Assembly (NCBI RefSeq): GCF_041146795.1 | Contig: NC_135187.1 | Coordinates: 19,564,056 to 19,628,055 of the forward strand | DNA length: 64,000 nucleotides | Direction: 5' to 3' | Origin: Maylandia zebra | Lineage: Eukaryota; Chordata; Actinopteri; Cichliformes; Cichlidae | Shown: positions 59,707 to 64,000 of the stretch, piece after piece | Layout of the letters: every line of letters begins with the position of its first letter | Numbering within the stretch: position 1 is the first letter of the stretch | Program-made: the position numbers and the translations under genes | Notes under the pieces: generated by a model | Told to the model about the DNA's origin: nothing | Databases searched by the model: none | Seen by the model: only the letters and a program-made list of their open reading frames with translations

Positions 59707-61524
59707 AGTCTTCCCTCATAGGGAAACGGTGATGGAACGCTGAAGGGTTTTTCTTTGTTGCTGCCACAGTGTTGAAGTTCCTGAAACCCCAGAGAGTGTG
59801 TGTCTTGTCATGTCAAACGAAGCAGCACATCACCTTCACTTGTTTGTCTGTTTATATGTCACTGTCATATTTCCCTATTCCTTCATCTTCTTCATTTTTT
59901 TCTCCTATCATCCTCACAAAAGTTATCTTGCATTGTATATGATATATACAGGTAAATTAATATAAGATATGTCTGATACTAAGGACACATCATTGATTTC
60001 TTTTTATTTTCCTAAATAAAGGTGATTCAGGAAGTAAACAGAAAATTGTGAAACCATTATATCCCACTCTAGAATTACACGTGCACATACAGACACAACA
60101 AATAATTTATACAGTTTTAGTTACTTTAATATAAAAGATTGTGGAAAAACCCAGAGGTTCCACAATATGGTTTCCAGAGGACCAGAAGGACTGGGTTGAT
60201 ATTGCCAGCATGTCTGCCACACATTAGCTCAGTGACCTGATTCAGCACACAGACATTTTAGGTACTTCCCAGGTGGCAATGTCCAAGACAAAGTCCGAGA
60301 TGTTTGCGGTAAAGTGCTGGGTTCTTGTATAATTAAAGGATTGCTGCAGTTGTGAAGGTAACAGAATGACATCAGCTAATCTACCATTTAATTTCAGTGA
60401 TTTTGACTAAATGATAAAAGTAATTATATCATCATCATACATATTAACCCTGACTGGTGTCTGTTTCACATTAAATATTAAACTTAAGCTTTGTCATTTT
60501 TGTAATATCAGTAATTTTATGACCTTGCTCAAGGCTTTGGTAATTGATGGGGAATGTGTAAGTTTACAGCTTGCATAATTAGTAAACACAAAATACTATC
60601 CAGGTAAAAAGACTAATTGGGATCAATGTCTTTTTCAAGAGAGATCTAGCCAAGATCGCAGCAGAAATTGCAGAAAAGTATAATATAATAGTTCTACAGA
60701 TATACTATGTGTCCAAAAAAAGACTGGAGTGATTACAGTGTAGAACACAGAGTGGGTACAATAAAGCAGAGTCATAAGAATACTTTCAAAACAGGTGATT
60801 TCTTTACTTTATATATATCCCTTCATGTATCATCTTGACTAAAACCTGTTTATCAGTATGAGCAAAGGCATTAGGAATAAAATAAAATAAAAAAACCCGC
60901 CTGAAATGAACACATGCTCACTTTGTAAAGAAAAGAGAAAACAGCGACTTATGGATACGCTGTTACTGTTAGTAACATTTAAAGAGACAACAGCCGCCTG
61001 CTGTTTATCACAGGAAAGTTGCGCATACGTCACGATGACGTTACACGGGGGAAGCTCGCCAAGATCTGAGCGGAAGGAGCGTGTGAAAACTCTACATTAT
61101 TCCCGGTGCCTTACGCAAGATAGTTTTAAGTTTAACTCGGCATTATGTCCACGATGCCCAGTCCAAATATAAATCAGCGGCTCGCGTTGTTTTCATTACC
61201 GGAAATCGTCATAGCTGCGGCTGAAAGAGTCTGCAGCATCTGCTAGCGTAGCGAGCTAACCGCCGTCGGCGTTCACGGTCAGGAAGCCGGGTGGGAAAAA
61301 AAAGGTGGCGCTCTCTGAAGGTGGTTCGTCGGTGTTAATAATTTGCGAAGCAGACGATTGCGCAGTAAAAATAAGAAGACCGGCGGCAGATACCTCGAGG
61401 TTGTGTCAGTGAAGAAGAATACATGTTTTCAGCTAACGTTAAGGGTTAGCGTTAAATTAATACTTTAGGCTAACTGCTGCTCGGTAACGACAGGCAGCTC
61501 AACTCTACAAAGGTGCTCCGGGAC
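59707..61524. other. matn1-sestrin intergenic region and sestrin promoter
   Basis: 59707 to about 60890 is AT-rich with no gene seen. From about 61010 to 61520 the DNA becomes CpG-rich (cgtcacgatgacgt near 61028, gccgtcggcgttcacgg near 61263), as for a housekeeping/stress-gene promoter with 5' UTR. The transcription start cannot be placed. Confidence 0.5.
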
Positions 61525-63632
61525 ATGGCCAGTAATCCCGCGGCTACCTGCCAGGCTAATGGAGGCAGCAAGCCGGGAGGAGTGCCCGCCGCTCGGCGTT
61601 CGTGTGGCCACCGGTCCGAGTCTGAATCTGATGCTGGACCGACTTCGAAGAGCTTAGCGCGATTGTGCAGCAGGGATGACGGGGAGCGGAGAGCGGCTCT
61701 GGAGGAGTTAAGCCAAGGGGTTCTCCAGTGTTTAGACCTGGAGCGGCACGGCTCGGAGCGACTGCGTAAACAAACTCTTCTGCATCTGCTCCGGCTGTCC
61801 AGGTCGTGTCCGCTGCAGGAAGTACGGGAGAGAGCCGTCGAGCTCCTGCGGACCGCACAGGTAATGCATGCACAATTCACCGACAGACTTCCCCTTCTTC
61901 TGTGAGGTTTGCAGGCCGCATTAACTGACAGATAGGGGGGGAAAAAATCTTACTCCAATAGCGCTCGGGCACCTTTTGTACCATTAAAGGACTTTTAGGT
62001 ACTCTCAGGAGGACTGCTTTTGCTTTGCATGATGACGTTATAAGGTTAGGTAAGGGTAGGTTCACCTCTCTCATCAGCTGATGGTGATTTTTATTGCTAC
62101 CGGACTGCTGCTGGTTTCATCAGACTGTAGGTGATGCAAGACTCTGAAGCGGTGTGCACAAACAACCGGGCCGGACACGCCCCCTCCCGCTGCCTGAAAA
62201 ACACACCACCAGCAGACACGGCCCAGTGTAGCTTCTAGAAATTAAAAAGGCAGGCTGCTTTAGACGCCTTTCATTTGTGTTTGTGCTGAAAATAACAAAC
62301 AGGGCAACGTTTAGCGTCCGAGCTTCCGATGTCAGTGAGTTTTAACGCGTGTTTTGGTTAAACGTGGAAGTTTGAAGCGTACTAGTTACGAAACGGGTGG
62401 CCTGTTACGGTTCAAAGAAGGTCTAGGCAAGCTAAAGGAGGCTGAGGCGTTGTTAAGCTGAACATATTTCATATAAGCATATCAGCGATTTGGATAAATG
62501 TGAATATTTACAATGGTAAACTTTTTTGTGCATGGAAAAAGTCTGAAAAGGTATTTTTCGCGTGTCAGTCACAGAAATGAGCTGCGTTTGAGGTTGATTT
62601 CCGTAGACAAGATGAATCCTTTAGGGATGATTTCCGTAGACAAGATGAATCCTTTAGGGTTGATTGGAATCTTGACTGAAATTTTGATAAACCAGAGCAA
62701 TAATCAAGTACAAACTGAATGATAATTACGTGTTGTTTGTGTCTTCTTTTGTTGCCAGGAGCAAGGAGTCCAGGTACCTCGGGCTCTGGCCTCAGGTCCA
62801 AGTGCCTTTATCCCTGCAAAAGAGGTGTGTATGCAACTTAATAAAAAAGAATGAGTTTCCGGATTACTACAAGTATGTTTTTGCTATTTCCATTGTTTGT
62901 GTGTCAGACTTGCACCCTGTCTAGATGCCAGATTTTTTTTTTTTCCCCCTCAGGTTGATGTCAGAGTGGCACACAGCTGGCCTTCATGTCTAATCCTGTG
63001 ATTTTTACAGGGCTTGTTTCAGGTTGCTAACATAATGAACTAACAGCTGTTACTTTGAACTTAAGCTTTTCATATAAATATAATTGAAATGTTCTAAACT
63101 TAAAAATATATTTGAATCTCCATTGACCTACATTTTTTTCCCACAGGGTTTTTTATGTAAGTTTATTTTTAAATTATTTTCCGTTTTAGAAACGGACATA
63201 CGTAATGACCTAACAGACTTGCTCATTGAAATGATGCTATTTATTCTGCTGCAATACTACACTGCCTGTTGCATTCAACAGATGCAACACCCGAGCTGAG
63301 TTGCCAAAGCTAGTGGCTGATAATGTCTTAGCTCATAATGTGACTCATTCAGATTTCTTTTTCTTTTCTTTTTCATAAAGAAGAAGAAACCTTAATTAAG
63401 TTTACTCAGGATTCAGTTATGTTTTGTTTTTTTTCCTCTTTAGATTTTAAAAGGAGGGCCAAACCAGGATGTCCTGATTGAGTCTTTTCTTTCGCTGGGG
63501 CGTGTGGATCACATCTCTATGGTCATGGCGATGCACCCAGCCTACCTCTGCTGCTTCCTAAAGACCCAGCATGCTTTGTTGGAGATGGACGGCCCCTTGC
63601 CCCGTCACTGGAGACACTACATTGCTGTCATG
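61525..63632 (+). CDS. sesn2: sestrin, probably sestrin-2 (N-terminal part; continues past the window)
   Basis: Exons 61525-61860, 62759-62824 and 63444-63632 all join in phase 0, giving 197 residues. Residues 1-112 form a Ser/Gly-rich start then a helical module ([20 protein letters not shown] ... [13 protein letters not shown]). The short second exon ends [10 protein letters not shown], the sestrin signature at the start of the conserved core. The third has [33 protein letters not shown] and RHYIAVM, diagnostic of sestrins. Sestrins inhibit mTORC1 through GATOR2; sestrin-2 is a leucine sensor, and the N-terminal half has an alkylhydroperoxidase-like fold. The core mixes SESN1-like (FLKTQH, MDGPLP) and SESN2-like (GRVD, WRHYIA) residues. 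sesn2 is preferred because human SESN2 lies near SDC3 and MATN1. The leucine-binding half is outside the window. Confidence 0.88.
61861..62758 (+). other. sestrin intron 1
   Basis: A phase-0 intron with donor gtaatg and acceptor gttgccag. It contains the 33-bp tandem duplication at 62595-62660. Confidence 0.85.
62595..62660. repeat. 33-bp tandem duplication
   Basis: tgatttccgtagacaagatg followed by aatcctttaggg(a/t) occurs twice head to tail at 62595-62627 and 62628-62660. Confidence 0.95.
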
Positions 63633-64000
63633 GTAAGAAAAATGTTTTTTAGCCTCCAACTTTAATTACTTTTCAGCAGAAAGCTGACAAATTGCTTCGA
63701 ACGGGGTTTCATCATAATTTGGACTGTTTGTAAAACACTATTCAGCCTCCTTTAAGGTCTTTTGTAGGAGAAATGTGAAATAGTATATGTAGTTCCTTAA
63801 AAAGAAATCATATGTAGTGTGTACTGCAGCCATGTGCATGCACGATGAACCAAATAAAGAATTAACAATTGTGAACATCAAAGTAAATTCTCACTCTCAA
63901 ACAGACGAGATTGTTATTTTAGATTTTTTCCATCGTAGTAGTTCTGACACTTGAGGTTAAATCGTTTTGTCATTGATACAAAATGATTATAGTTCTTTGG
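63633..64000 (+). other. sestrin intron 3 (partial)
   Basis: Begins with a gtaaga donor. No further exon is seen before the window ends. Confidence 0.85.

Noticed and set aside
61470..61880. Two reverse-strand frames opposite sestrin exon 1
   Set aside because: GC-rich antisense shadows; the + strand exon has the sestrin continuation in phase.
1..64000. A CRISPR array, operon or prokaryotic defence system
   Set aside because: The sequence is intron-containing vertebrate DNA. Tandem repeats lack spacer structure and no bacterial gene is present.

Overview
The window is vertebrate nuclear DNA, almost certainly from a percomorph teleost and possibly a cichlid. The evidence is compact multi-exon genes, long CA/TG microsatellites, and relics of Tc1-like, hAT-like, SINE and LINE elements typical of fish genomes. 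No bacterial, plasmid or viral gene was seen. Exons were assembled by hand from splice signals, reading phase and remembered family sequences; no database search was possible.

Four protein genes were recognised, all on the + strand. (1) Syndecan-3 (sdc3), 16931-24835, 5' incomplete: juxta-N-terminal glycosaminoglycan site, mucin-like ectodomain carrying a long Glu-Arg dipeptide repeat, transmembrane segment and EFYA cytoplasmic tail, then a long 3' UTR. (2) NOBOX-type oocyte homeobox gene (nobox), 34468-47656, nine exons and a 771-residue model. (3) Matrilin-1 (matn1), 55008-59381, ten exons and 492 residues: vWA-EGF-vWA-coiled coil, with an AT-AC (U12-type) last intron. (4) The start of a sestrin gene, probably sesn2, 61525 to beyond the right edge.

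Bases 1-16930 hold no recognisable exon and are probably sdc3 intron 1 and/or upstream intergenic DNA. 27800-34467 is a transposon-rich intergenic region that includes a hAT-like element inserted inside a Tc1-like relic. 47657-55007 is intergenic DNA with microsatellites and SINE/Tc1-like remnants. 59707-61524 contains the matn1-sestrin intergenic region and a CpG-rich sestrin promoter.

The genes do not form a functional pathway. sdc3 and matn1 are a cell-surface proteoglycan and a cartilage matrix protein, nobox is a germ-cell transcription factor, and sestrin is a stress/leucine-responsive regulator. Their grouping resembles the human 1p35 neighbourhood (SDC3, MATN1, SESN2) with nobox placed inside it.

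The most interesting observations are: an unannotated 54-nt symmetric exon in sdc3 that looks like a duplicate of the transmembrane coding segment; a matn1 AT-AC intron with an in-frame GT-AG intron nested inside it (a possible U2/U12 twintron); and a (Glu-Arg)n microsatellite expansion in the sdc3 ectodomain.
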